Below, one piece after another: positions 1 through 6,320 of a DNA stretch of 6,720 nt. The translations under genes and the position numbers were made by a program. The first letter of the stretch is position 1, and each line of letters begins with the position of its first letter. This DNA comes from Ignavibacteria bacterium (GTDB lineage: Bacteria > Bacteroidota > Ignavibacteria > Tepidaquicellales > OLB5): contig JAPUEV010000309.1 in NCBI GenBank assembly GCA_027492415.1, forward strand, positions 1 to 6,720, given 5' to 3'. Under the pieces are notes generated by a model that searched no databases, was not told the origin of the DNA, and saw only the letters and a program-made list of their open reading frames with translations.

Positions 1-331
1 TGACGCCCTTTACTTTTCCCCGTATCACAAAGATGGAATAATTGAAAAATTTGCATCAGAGCATCCCAGCAGGAAGCCCGGGACCGGAATGATAGAAGAA
101 GCGCAGAAAGAACATAATATAGAGCTAAAGGGCTCTTACATGATAGGCGACGCCTATAGCGATATGATGACAGGCGTAAATGCGGGTTTACACAACATTT
201 TAGTTGAAACAGGATACGGAAAAATGGCATACAGGAAATGTCTTGATGAAAATGTAAAAATTGACTTTATTGCAACAAATTTAAATGAAGCAGTTAAATA
301 TATAGCAAAAACAGGCGAAAATCGGCAATAA
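1..331 (+). CDS. HAD-family phosphatase, GmhB/HisB-N type (partial, C-terminal part)
   Basis: This is the C-terminal part of a HAD-superfamily phosphatase; the reading frame is open from base 2, so the true start and the catalytic DxDGT motif lie upstream of the window. The first ATG seen (89) is internal, because the matching family sequence begins before it. Visible family blocks are YFSPYH, then RKPGTGM (the motif III Lys region), then SYMIGDAYSDMMTGVNAG (motif IV with acidic Mg-binding residues) and LVETGYG. This order matches D-glycero-D-manno-heptose-1,7-bisphosphate 7-phosphatase (GmhB), which makes heptose phosphate for LPS or surface glycans in the cytoplasm, and the related histidinol-phosphatase domain of HisB. 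The zinc-loop cysteines usual in GmhB (C-x-H and C-x-C) are absent here: the corresponding stretch reads SPYH and HPSRKP. Substrate is therefore uncertain; the HAD subfamily assignment is strong. Confidence 0.85.
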   Translation, partial: DALYFSPYHKDGIIEKFASEHPSRKPGTGMIEEAQKEHNIELKGSYMIGDAYSDMMTGVNAGLHNILVETGYGKMAYRKCLDENVKIDFIATNLNEAVKYIAKTGENRQ

Positions 332-349
332 TTAGATTGCTGATGATAT

Positions 350-357
350 TAATTTTG
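350..357 (+). promoter_or_regulatory. Possible Bacteroidota-type -7 promoter element
   Basis: The octamer TAATTTTG matches the TAnnTTTG -7 consensus known for Bacteroidota primary sigma factor promoters. It lies 31 bases before the lipoprotein ATG, which would give a short leader of about 20-25 bases. I see no convincing TTG-type -33 element at the expected 19-21 base distance upstream, and such A/T-rich octamers occur by chance, so this is only a candidate. Confidence 0.25.
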
Positions 358-388
358 TCTAAAATTACCCAGTTAATTCAGAATTTTG

Positions 389-1612
389 ATGACCAATAAA
401 AATCTTAAGGCAGCTCTCTTCAGTCTTTTAACCATAGTATCCCTTTCAGTATATACTATTGGATGTGCAGATGACCCTTCTTCTCTTGGATTGAATTTTA
501 TCCCGCCCGGCGAAACAACCGGCGTAAGGATATTTGATTCATACATAGATACAATGCCTATCACCTCGAATAATTCCAGGTATTATGTAAATACTTCCGG
601 CTCATCCAACCTGATGGTTGGAAAGAACGGGAATTATGAATCAAAAGCGCTTGTACAGTTCAGCGATCTGGGTGACTCACATGACAGCGCAACGGTAGTT
701 TCGGCTAAGATGTATCTGAGCTATAAAAATTATTACTTCCCGCAAACAGCATCAGACTCACTTGGGCAGGTAGCCTTTGATGTTTACAAGGTGCAGGAAT
801 ACCTGAACTACTCAACTATAACTTATGACTCGGTTTCGGGTACTGCATTCGGGAATGTATCGAAAGGTACATATACCGGAATACCAACAGCGGATTCACA
901 GGAAGTAGAGATATCGCTTGACCCGGCAATGGTAAAAGACTGGCTTGAATACGCCGCTGATACAGCTTACTCAGTGAAGAATTACGGCATAGTGCTCTCA
1001 CCCAATAATGCATCAACATGTATAAAAGGATTTTACTCAGGGCTTTCAACAATTTCTGAAACAGTAAGGCCAAGGCTTGAGGTTATTTTTACAAAGAACA
1101 GTGTTACAGATACAATCAGCACGTCATCATCGGCAACGATATCGCTATCTAATACAAGCTTTGCGCCATCAACTGAAACATTCAATTTGCAGGCAGGTGT
1201 AAGCTTTGTTCAGCAGATGGTATTTGATATGAGCCACATTCCTTCAACTGCAACAATTAACGACGTTCAGCTTTACTTAACGCTTGATTCAGCCAACTGT
1301 AATTTTTCAGGCAGTGCGGCTTACAAGGTACTGGCACAGTTCATCAATGATTCAGCCGGGTTAAAAACTGACCTGTACACGTTCATTGGCTCACCCGCCG
1401 GCAACGGACAGTATATGATAAGGTTTGTAAATGCAGGCTCACCCTCACCGTTTGCAAGGTGGCTTTCAGGAACAGCAAATTACGGTGTACTGCTCTTTGC
1501 AGGCAACCAGACGATAGATCTTGACAGGTATGTGTTCTATAAAGAAACAGCAAGTGACCCGTTAAAGCGGCCCAGGGTTGTAATTAAATATACACCGAGG
1601 GTCACACCATGA
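389..1612 (+). CDS. Putative surface lipoprotein with tandem DNRLRE-like beta-sandwich domains
   Basis: A 407-residue secreted protein of unknown exact function. The ATG at 389 is preferred over the adjacent in-frame TTG at 386. Residues 1-25 form a signal peptide (Lys-rich start, hydrophobic 8-24) ending in TIGC, so Cys26 is the likely lipidated residue, followed by the acidic tether ADDPSS. The segment SSLGLNFIPPGE after the Cys resembles the start of Bacteroidota DUF4270-type lipoproteins. The mature part shows two copies of one fold: half one has LVQFSDL with AKMYLSY (88-112), VKDWLEY with YGIVLSP (182-205) and FYSG with RPRLEVIF (215-234); half two has MVFDMSHIP with VQLYLTL (277-299), FARWLS with YGVLLFAG (355-372) and FYKE with RPRVVIKY (383-401). 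This pattern is typical of DNRLRE/carbohydrate-binding-like sandwich domains. It overlaps the downstream barrel gene by ATGA, which suggests a cell-surface partnership. DUF4270 versus DNRLRE membership is unresolved. Confidence 0.75.
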   Translation: MTNKNLKAALFSLLTIVSLSVYTIGCADDPSSLGLNFIPPGETTGVRIFDSYIDTMPITSNNSRYYVNTSGSSNLMVGKNGNYESKALVQFSDLGDSHDSATVVSAKMYLSYKNYYFPQTASDSLGQVAFDVYKVQEYLNYSTITYDSVSGTAFGNVSKGTYTGIPTADSQEVEISLDPAMVKDWLEYAADTAYSVKNYGIVLSPNNASTCIKGFYSGLSTISETVRPRLEVIFTKNSVTDTISTSSSATISLSNTSFAPSTETFNLQAGVSFVQQMVFDMSHIPSTATINDVQLYLTLDSANCNFSGSAAYKVLAQFINDSAGLKTDLYTFIGSPAGNGQYMIRFVNAGSPSPFARWLSGTANYGVLLFAGNQTIDLDRYVFYKETASDPLKRPRVVIKYTPRVTP

Positions 1613-2913
1613 TAAAGAAAAAGATAAATTTTAAAATGATAAACAGCTCAGCATACAGAAGTATATTCAGGATCATTGCATTAATATTATTTTTGAGCGG
1701 TTCATTTACATTTTCACAGACAGATAAGAACGGCGGCTCGATATATTCACTCTTCGGGCTTGGTGAGCTAAGCTATTCCTCGGGTAACCGCACCGATGCG
1801 ATGGGTATTATGGGTGTTGCGCTGTATGGCGACTATACAAACTCAAATAACCCCGCTGCATGGACAAGGATACCGACAACAATATTCACATCAAAGTTCA
1901 ACCTTGAAAATATCAAATCATCAGACGGTGTGAACACATCAAAGAGAACATACGGTAACTTTGAAGGATTTGACCTTTCAATCCCATTGAATAAAGGCAA
2001 CGGCTGGATATTTAACCTGGGTATCAACAATTACAGCAACGTTAATTACGATACAAAATTCACAGGCTCAGCTGACGGCGAAACTTATACACAGACCTAC
2101 AGCGGCAACGGCGGGTTATATAAGTTCAATCTCGGGTTTTCATATATAATATTCCGTAATTTCAGCTTTGGCGCACAGTTCAATTACGCATTTGGCAATA
2201 TAAATAAATCAGTAAACATAGATTTTGATAACGGGCAGCTTTTTGATACAAAGAATGTTTCATCAAACACTATTTCAGGATTTTATTTTAATACCGGTTT
2301 GATCTTCCACGGGTTCGGCAAGCTTTTAAAGAACAAGAAGCTTGATAACCTGACATTGGGAGCATTTGTATCAACCCCAACGGAATTCAACTCAGATTTC
2401 ACAGGCAAGTTCAACCAGTCAACAACGCAGACTGATTCCGTTAAGATAAGCGAAGGCAAGCTTAAGATCCCAATAGCATTTGGTGTTGGTATTTCAAATA
2501 CATTCAATAATAAGCTTACAGTAGCAGCAGATGTATTCTACCAGAAATGGGATGACTACAAATATTACGGCACACACCCTGAAGAAATTAAGAACAGCAT
2601 GAAGATGGGCTTAGGGTTTGAATACACGCCATCAAGAAAGCTGGAATCAGCTTACTGGAGCAGGGTATCATACCGCCTTGGCGGAAGCTATACCGCTGAT
2701 TACCTGAAGCTGAACGGTGAGAACATAAATACTTTAAGCTTAAGCGCAGGATTATCACTGCCCATTGGCAGCTACAATTCAGTTGACCTGTATGCCAAGT
2801 ATAACATTAAGGGCAAACAGACAAACGGCCTGATAAAAGACGAGGTCTTCCGTTTCGGCGCCTCTGTAAAAATAGGCGAGCTTTGGTTCTTAAAACCATC
2901 AGATGAATTTTAA
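1609..2913 (+). CDS. Outer-membrane beta-barrel protein, FadL/PorV-like
   Basis: A 434-residue predicted outer-membrane protein. The start is the ATG of an ATGA overlap with the lipoprotein gene; a GAGGG stretch 7 bases upstream (1597-1601) could serve as a ribosome site. A second ATG at codon 10 would still leave a complete signal peptide. Residues 1-36 are a basic start plus a hydrophobic core (IFRIIALILFLSGSF), with likely cleavage near TFS-QTD. The mature start SIYSLFGLGEL, then AMGIMGVAL and SNNPAA (NPA at 81-83), follows the N-terminal layout of FadL/OmpP1- and PorV-type barrels. The rest is a run of alternating aromatic/polar strands rich in Gly, Asn and Tyr (for example WIFNLGINNY, FSFGAQFNYAFG), and the chain ends in Phe, a common BAM recognition feature. 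Transport of hydrophobic molecules or a role with its lipoprotein partner is possible, but no substrate can be read from sequence. Confidence 0.8.
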   Translation: MIKKKINFKMINSSAYRSIFRIIALILFLSGSFTFSQTDKNGGSIYSLFGLGELSYSSGNRTDAMGIMGVALYGDYTNSNNPAAWTRIPTTIFTSKFNLENIKSSDGVNTSKRTYGNFEGFDLSIPLNKGNGWIFNLGINNYSNVNYDTKFTGSADGETYTQTYSGNGGLYKFNLGFSYIIFRNFSFGAQFNYAFGNINKSVNIDFDNGQLFDTKNVSSNTISGFYFNTGLIFHGFGKLLKNKKLDNLTLGAFVSTPTEFNSDFTGKFNQSTTQTDSVKISEGKLKIPIAFGVGISNTFNNKLTVAADVFYQKWDDYKYYGTHPEEIKNSMKMGLGFEYTPSRKLESAYWSRVSYRLGGSYTADYLKLNGENINTLSLSAGLSLPIGSYNSVDLYAKYNIKGKQTNGLIKDEVFRFGASVKIGELWFLKPSDEF

Positions 2914-2958
2914 CTAACATACTTTAATAAAAATTACACCTACTAAAATAACAGTAAT

Positions 2959-4260
2959 ATGACCCATCTACAGGAGTTCGATCCCCAGATCTACAGTGCC
3001 ATCAGGCATGAACTTGAAAGACAGAACGACAAATTAGAGCTTATTGCATCAGAGAATTTCACTAGCATTCCCGTAATGCAGGCAATGGGCTCAGTAATGA
3101 CAAATAAATACGCCGAAGGATACCCGGGCAAAAGGTACTACGGCGGCTGTGAATACGTTGATATAGCAGAAAATGTAGCAAGAGACAGGGCTAAGGAGCT
3201 TTTTGGAGCTGAATACGCAAATGTTCAGCCGCACTCAGGCTCACAGGCTAATATGGCAGTTTACTTTGTGCTGGTTAAACCCGGTGATAAGGTAATGGGT
3301 ATGGATCTTTCTCACGGCGGCCATTTAACACACGGCTCACCGGTGAATTTTTCAGGGAAGCTTTATAACTTTACCCAGTACGGCATTAACCCTGATACAG
3401 AAATGCTTGATTACGAGATGATAGAAAAAGTTGTGCTCCAGGAAAAACCGAAGATGATAACAGTTGGAGCCAGCGCATATTCAAGAAATATAGATTATAA
3501 AAAATTCCGTGAAATAGCGGATAAAGTGAACGCATTTTTACTTGCGGATATTGCTCACCCGGCAGGCTTAATTGCCAAGGGTCTGTTAAATGACCCGGTG
3601 CCGCACTGCCACGTTGTTACAACAACAACACATAAAACACTTCGCGGTCCAAGGGGCGGAATGATATTAATGGGCGCTGATTTCGAAAATCCTTTCGGCT
3701 TAAAAGCGCCGAAATCAGGCAGAACAAAAATGATGAGCGAGCTTATTGACTCAATGGTTATCCCCGGTATACAGGGCGGACCTTTAATGCACGTTATTGC
3801 GGCTAAGGCTGTTGCTTTCAAAGAAGCGCTCCAGGGCGATTTCAAAAAATACGCTGAACAGGTTATCAAGAACGCGCAGGCGCTTTCCAACAAACTTACC
3901 ACATACGGCTTTAAGATAATTTCAGGCGGAACAGATAATCATTTAATGCTTATCGATCTGCGCAACAAGAATATTACCGGCAAACAGGCACAGGAATTAC
4001 TTGACGCAGTTGGTATGACATGCAACAAAAACGCAGTACCGTTTGATGATAAGAGTCCGTTGATAACCAGCGGAATAAGGCTTGGCACACCGGCGCTTAC
4101 AACACGCGGAATGAAAGAAAAAGAAATGGAATCAGTTGCCGATATGATAAACGATGTTATTACAAACCCTGAAAGCGATGATGTTAAAAAAAGTGTAGCT
4201 AAGAAAATTGAAGATATCACAGCAGAGTTCCCGCTTTACCCGGAGCTGTTCACCTGGTAA
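2959..4260 (+). CDS. glyA: Serine hydroxymethyltransferase
   Basis: A complete 433-residue cytoplasmic PLP enzyme that interconverts serine and glycine while charging tetrahydrofolate to 5,10-methylene-THF, the main source of one-carbon units for purine, thymidylate and methionine synthesis. Diagnostic motifs are all present: SENF (31-34), YAEGYPGKRYYGG with Tyr51, catalytic Glu53 and Tyr61, HSGSQAN (92-98), HGGHLTHGS with His122 stacking on PLP, DIAHPAG with Asp197 and His200, and TTTTHKTLRGPRGG with Lys226 as the Schiff-base lysine (Lys229 in E. coli). It is longer than the 417-residue E. coli enzyme, mainly through a stretch around 241-262 (DFENPFGLKAPKSGRTKMMS) characteristic of Bacteroidota GlyA. 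The start ATG follows a 45-base A/T-rich gap without a Shine-Dalgarno sequence. It heads a tight cluster, with the next gene 16 bases downstream. The identification is firm. Confidence 0.98.
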   Translation: MTHLQEFDPQIYSAIRHELERQNDKLELIASENFTSIPVMQAMGSVMTNKYAEGYPGKRYYGGCEYVDIAENVARDRAKELFGAEYANVQPHSGSQANMAVYFVLVKPGDKVMGMDLSHGGHLTHGSPVNFSGKLYNFTQYGINPDTEMLDYEMIEKVVLQEKPKMITVGASAYSRNIDYKKFREIADKVNAFLLADIAHPAGLIAKGLLNDPVPHCHVVTTTTHKTLRGPRGGMILMGADFENPFGLKAPKSGRTKMMSELIDSMVIPGIQGGPLMHVIAAKAVAFKEALQGDFKKYAEQVIKNAQALSNKLTTYGFKIISGGTDNHLMLIDLRNKNITGKQAQELLDAVGMTCNKNAVPFDDKSPLITSGIRLGTPALTTRGMKEKEMESVADMINDVITNPESDDVKKSVAKKIEDITAEFPLYPELFTW

Positions 4261-4276
4261 TTAAAAATTTATCAAA

Positions 4277-4516
4277 ATGATATTATCATACATTACCGAT
4301 ACTTATTCATTTAAACCGGTTACTGTGCAAACAGAGCCGGTTTCTGTGATTGCCGCAGAAAAGCCTGAAGAGATACAGGTTAATACTGTAATTGATGATA
4401 CTGCTTTACCTGAAGAAACAATTGAAACGGATACTTATGAAATGAAATATAAGATGCTGATGCATAAGATAGAAAAAGAACGATTTGAAAGGGAACTATT
4501 AGCAGATACCAGGTAA
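4277..4516 (+). CDS. Small hypothetical acidic protein between glyA and tatC
   Basis: A 79-residue protein I do not recognise. It begins 16 bases after glyA and stops 3 bases before tatC, in the same orientation, so it fills the gap exactly and is probably translated from the same message. The ATG lacks a Shine-Dalgarno sequence, as do its neighbours. There is no signal peptide and no membrane segment. Residues 1-20 are mixed polar/hydrophobic with a short repeat (KPVTVQT then EPVSVIA, period seven residues); the middle (about 27-53) is acidic and rich in Glu, Thr, Pro and Asp and likely disordered; the end (about 54-79) is charged and probably one amphipathic helix (KIEKERFERELL). It could be a small adaptor or regulatory protein, or a fast-evolving non-essential ORF. 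It is not a TatA or TatB, since it lacks their N-terminal membrane helix. Confidence 0.6.
   Translation: MILSYITDTYSFKPVTVQTEPVSVIAAEKPEEIQVNTVIDDTALPEETIETDTYEMKYKMLMHKIEKERFERELLADTR
4313..4343 (+). repeat. Short inverted repeat with overlapping direct repeat in the small ORF
   Basis: AAACCGG at 4313-4319 and its exact reverse complement CCGGTTT at 4337-4343 could form a 7-bp stem with a 17-base loop in the message, starting 53 bases after the glyA stop codon. The same DNA holds a direct repeat, CCGGTTACTGTG (4316-4327) and CCGGTTTCTGTG (4337-4348), 11 of 12 bases identical and offset by 21 bases, which encodes the PVTV/PVSV peptide repeat. No U-run follows, so a terminator is unlikely; it may be no more than a coding duplication. 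Confidence 0.4.
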
Positions 4517-4519
4517 TCT

Positions 4520-5287
4520 ATGGCTGAAAACGATACTATGCCTGAAGGCAGTGAAGCCGGTGAAATGGGCTTTTGGGAGCATCTTGAGGAATTAAGATGG
4601 CGTTTAATTAAAGCGGTAATTGGAATTGTTATAGGCGGAATTGTTGCCGCGGTTTTTATAGATTTTATCATGAACGATTTTCTTTTAGCCCCTGCAAAGC
4701 AAACCACTCCCCCGCTTGAACTTATTAATCTTAAGCCATACGGGCAGCTTGTTCTTTATTTTGAAGTGATACTAGTTTGCGGAATGATATTCAGCATTCC
4801 GAATATATTTTACCAGATATGGAAGTTCATAGAGCCCGGCTTACTGCCCGGCGAGAGGAAATACATATCAACAATCGTTGTGTTTTCATCAATATGTTTT
4901 CTTGGCGGCTTAACATTCGCTTATTTTGTGATGCTGCCCACTGCATTAAAGTTCTTTGCGGCATTTGGCACTACTGCAATTACAAACAACATTGCCGTTG
5001 ATGAATATTTCAGCTTTGTGATATCTGTTATGCTGGCCGCAGGTGTTGTGTTCGAGCTTCCCATGATATCGTTCTTTTTATCAAAGCTGGGGATATTAAC
5101 GCCAAAGTTCATGCGCAAGTACAGGAAGCATGCAATTGTAATAATATTAATATTGGCGGGTATTTTAACACCAAGCCCTGATGTAACCAGCCAGCTGCTG
5201 CTTGGCATACCGCTTTTAATACTGTACGAGATAAGTATCCTGATCTCAAAATTATCACAGCCTAAAAAATCAGAAATAACCGAATAA
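4520..5287 (+). CDS. tatC: Sec-independent (twin-arginine) translocase subunit TatC
   Basis: A complete 255-residue inner-membrane protein, close to the 258 residues of E. coli TatC. TatC binds the twin-arginine signal peptide of folded, often cofactor-bearing proteins and recruits TatA to export them. Conserved features: cytoplasmic N-terminal motif FWEHLEELRWRL (18-29; Glu24 and Arg26 match E. coli Glu15 and Arg17), first-loop block YQIWKFIEPGLLPGERKY (98-115; Phe103 and Glu112 match the signal-binding Phe94 and Glu103), Glu179 in the VFELP segment, and TPSPDVTSQ (217-225) with Asp221. Six hydrophobic segments fit the known topology, roughly 30-50, 77-97, 115-137, 163-187, 203-217 and 225-244. 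The ATG sits three bases after the preceding stop; AGG about 9 bases upstream gives a weak ribosome site. No tatA or tatB lies in the window, so the partner must be encoded elsewhere. Confidence 0.97.
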   Translation: MAENDTMPEGSEAGEMGFWEHLEELRWRLIKAVIGIVIGGIVAAVFIDFIMNDFLLAPAKQTTPPLELINLKPYGQLVLYFEVILVCGMIFSIPNIFYQIWKFIEPGLLPGERKYISTIVVFSSICFLGGLTFAYFVMLPTALKFFAAFGTTAITNNIAVDEYFSFVISVMLAAGVVFELPMISFFLSKLGILTPKFMRKYRKHAIVIILILAGILTPSPDVTSQLLLGIPLLILYEISILISKLSQPKKSEITE

Positions 5288-5293
5288 ATTTTA

Positions 5294-6271
5294 ATGGATC
5301 TGGATCTTAAAAAAATATCGCACCCTATAGAAAATGAGCTGGAAGAGTTCCGCCTTCACTTCCGTGAGGCAATACGCTCTAAAGTAGCGCTTGTTGATCT
5401 TATCAGCAAGTATATCTTAAGGCAAAAGGGCAAGAAGATAAGACCGATACTTGTGCTGCTTTCTGCAAAGCTTTGCGGTGAAGTTACCCCAAGAACTTAT
5501 ACAGCGGCAACGCTTGTTGAGATGCTCCACACTGCCACACTGATACACGATGATGTTGTGGATGACGCCAAAACGAGGCGCGGGCTTGCATCTATAAACG
5601 CTGTGTGGAAGAACAAAATAGCTGTATTGATGGGTGATTTTATGCTCTCACGCGGCCTGCTGCTTGCGCTTGAAAACGATGAATGCGGCTTCCTTAAGAT
5701 AACATCAAGGGCTGTAAAGAGAATGAGCGAAGGCGAGCTGCTGCAGATACAGAAAAACCGCAAGTTTGATGTTAACGAAGAAACATACTTCAGGATAATT
5801 TCTGATAAAACCGCATCATTAATAACAGCATGCTGCGAGCTTGGCGCTGCAAGTACATCAAAGGATAAGAACGAGATACAGCTGATGAGCGATTTCGGTG
5901 AAAATATAGGTATAGCTTTCCAGCTAAGGGATGACCTTCTGGATTACATAGGCAAAAAGAAAATCATGGGCAAATCCTCAGGCAGCGACCTGAAGGAAAA
6001 GAAATTTACGCTTCCATTGATTCACTCGCTGAACAACGCCTCTAAAAAAGATGCCAAAGAGATAATGAACGTTGTTAAGAACGGGACATTTCAAAAAAGC
6101 AGAAGCATTGTTATGGATTTCATTAAGGAACATAACGGCATCGAGTATACTGTGAACAAAACTTCAGAATTCTGCGCAGTAGCGAAGACAAAGCTCCAGG
6201 GATTCACACCATCAGAGACCAAAGAGACGATGATAAAATTCGTTGATTTTATCAGTGAAAGAATTAACTGA
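5294..6271 (+). CDS. Long-chain all-trans polyprenyl diphosphate synthase
   Basis: A complete 325-residue trans-isoprenyl diphosphate synthase of the IspA/IspB superfamily, which condenses isopentenyl diphosphate onto an allylic primer in the cytoplasm. Key sites: GKKIRP (46-51) for IPP binding; the first Asp-rich motif DDVVD (86-90) followed by RRG (95-97); SDKTASL (170-176); the second Asp-rich motif DDLLD (213-217); and DLKEKKFTLP (232-241). The residues four and five before the first Asp-rich motif are small (Ala81, Thr82), and the context HTATLIHDDVVD closely matches E. coli IspB, so a long product (roughly C30-C45) is expected rather than farnesyl or geranylgeranyl diphosphate. The probable use is the menaquinone side chain. 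The ATG lies six bases after the tatC stop with no Shine-Dalgarno, consistent with cotranscription. Family is certain; exact chain length is inferred. Confidence 0.93.
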   Translation: MDLDLKKISHPIENELEEFRLHFREAIRSKVALVDLISKYILRQKGKKIRPILVLLSAKLCGEVTPRTYTAATLVEMLHTATLIHDDVVDDAKTRRGLASINAVWKNKIAVLMGDFMLSRGLLLALENDECGFLKITSRAVKRMSEGELLQIQKNRKFDVNEETYFRIISDKTASLITACCELGAASTSKDKNEIQLMSDFGENIGIAFQLRDDLLDYIGKKKIMGKSSGSDLKEKKFTLPLIHSLNNASKKDAKEIMNVVKNGTFQKSRSIVMDFIKEHNGIEYTVNKTSEFCAVAKTKLQGFTPSETKETMIKFVDFISERIN

Positions 6272-6280
6272 CCTTTAAAA

Positions 6281-6299
6281 CCGGCAAAATTTTTACCGG
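6281..6299 (+). terminator. Weak imperfect palindrome between prenyl synthase and der
   Basis: The sequence CCGGCAAAATTTTTACCGG is symmetric except for one C/A mismatch, giving a 4-bp GC stem, the mismatch, and A:T pairs around a very small loop. It begins nine bases after the prenyl synthase stop codon and is followed by AAATTTTAA, not a clean U-run. It could be a weak terminator, a transcript-end processing hairpin or a protein-binding palindrome; the predicted stability is low. Confidence 0.25.
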
Positions 6300-6320
6300 A
6301 AATTTTAATACCAATTATTT

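Noticed and set aside
89..91. ATG at 89 as the start of the HAD phosphatase
   Set aside because: The frame is open to the window edge and encodes family sequence (YFSPYH, RKPGTGM) before this codon, so it is an internal methionine.
386..388. TTG start one codon before the lipoprotein ATG
   Set aside because: The adjacent ATG is the more usual start, and neither has a ribosome site that would favour TTG.
373..564. Minus-strand ORF of 63 codons at the start of the lipoprotein gene
   Set aside because: It is antisense to a well-supported coding region, has no recognisable motif, and lies in a shadow frame.
3555..4220. Two minus-strand ORFs (3555-3902 and 3939-4220) opposite glyA
   Set aside because: They lie opposite highly conserved glyA coding sequence; their hydrophobic translations are a by-product of the codon use on the other strand.
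4277..4516. Small ORF as a TatA/TatB partner of TatC
   Set aside because: TatA and TatB begin with a hydrophobic membrane helix followed by an amphipathic helix; this protein has no membrane segment.
4777..5208. ORFs at 4777-5001 (+) and 4921-5208 (-) within tatC
   Set aside because: tatC is intact and matches the family along its length, so these overlapping frames are shadows without their own motifs.
5497..5763. Minus-strand ORF of 88 codons inside the prenyl synthase gene
   Set aside because: It overlaps the conserved first Asp-rich motif region in antisense; its Ser-rich translation is typical of a shadow frame.
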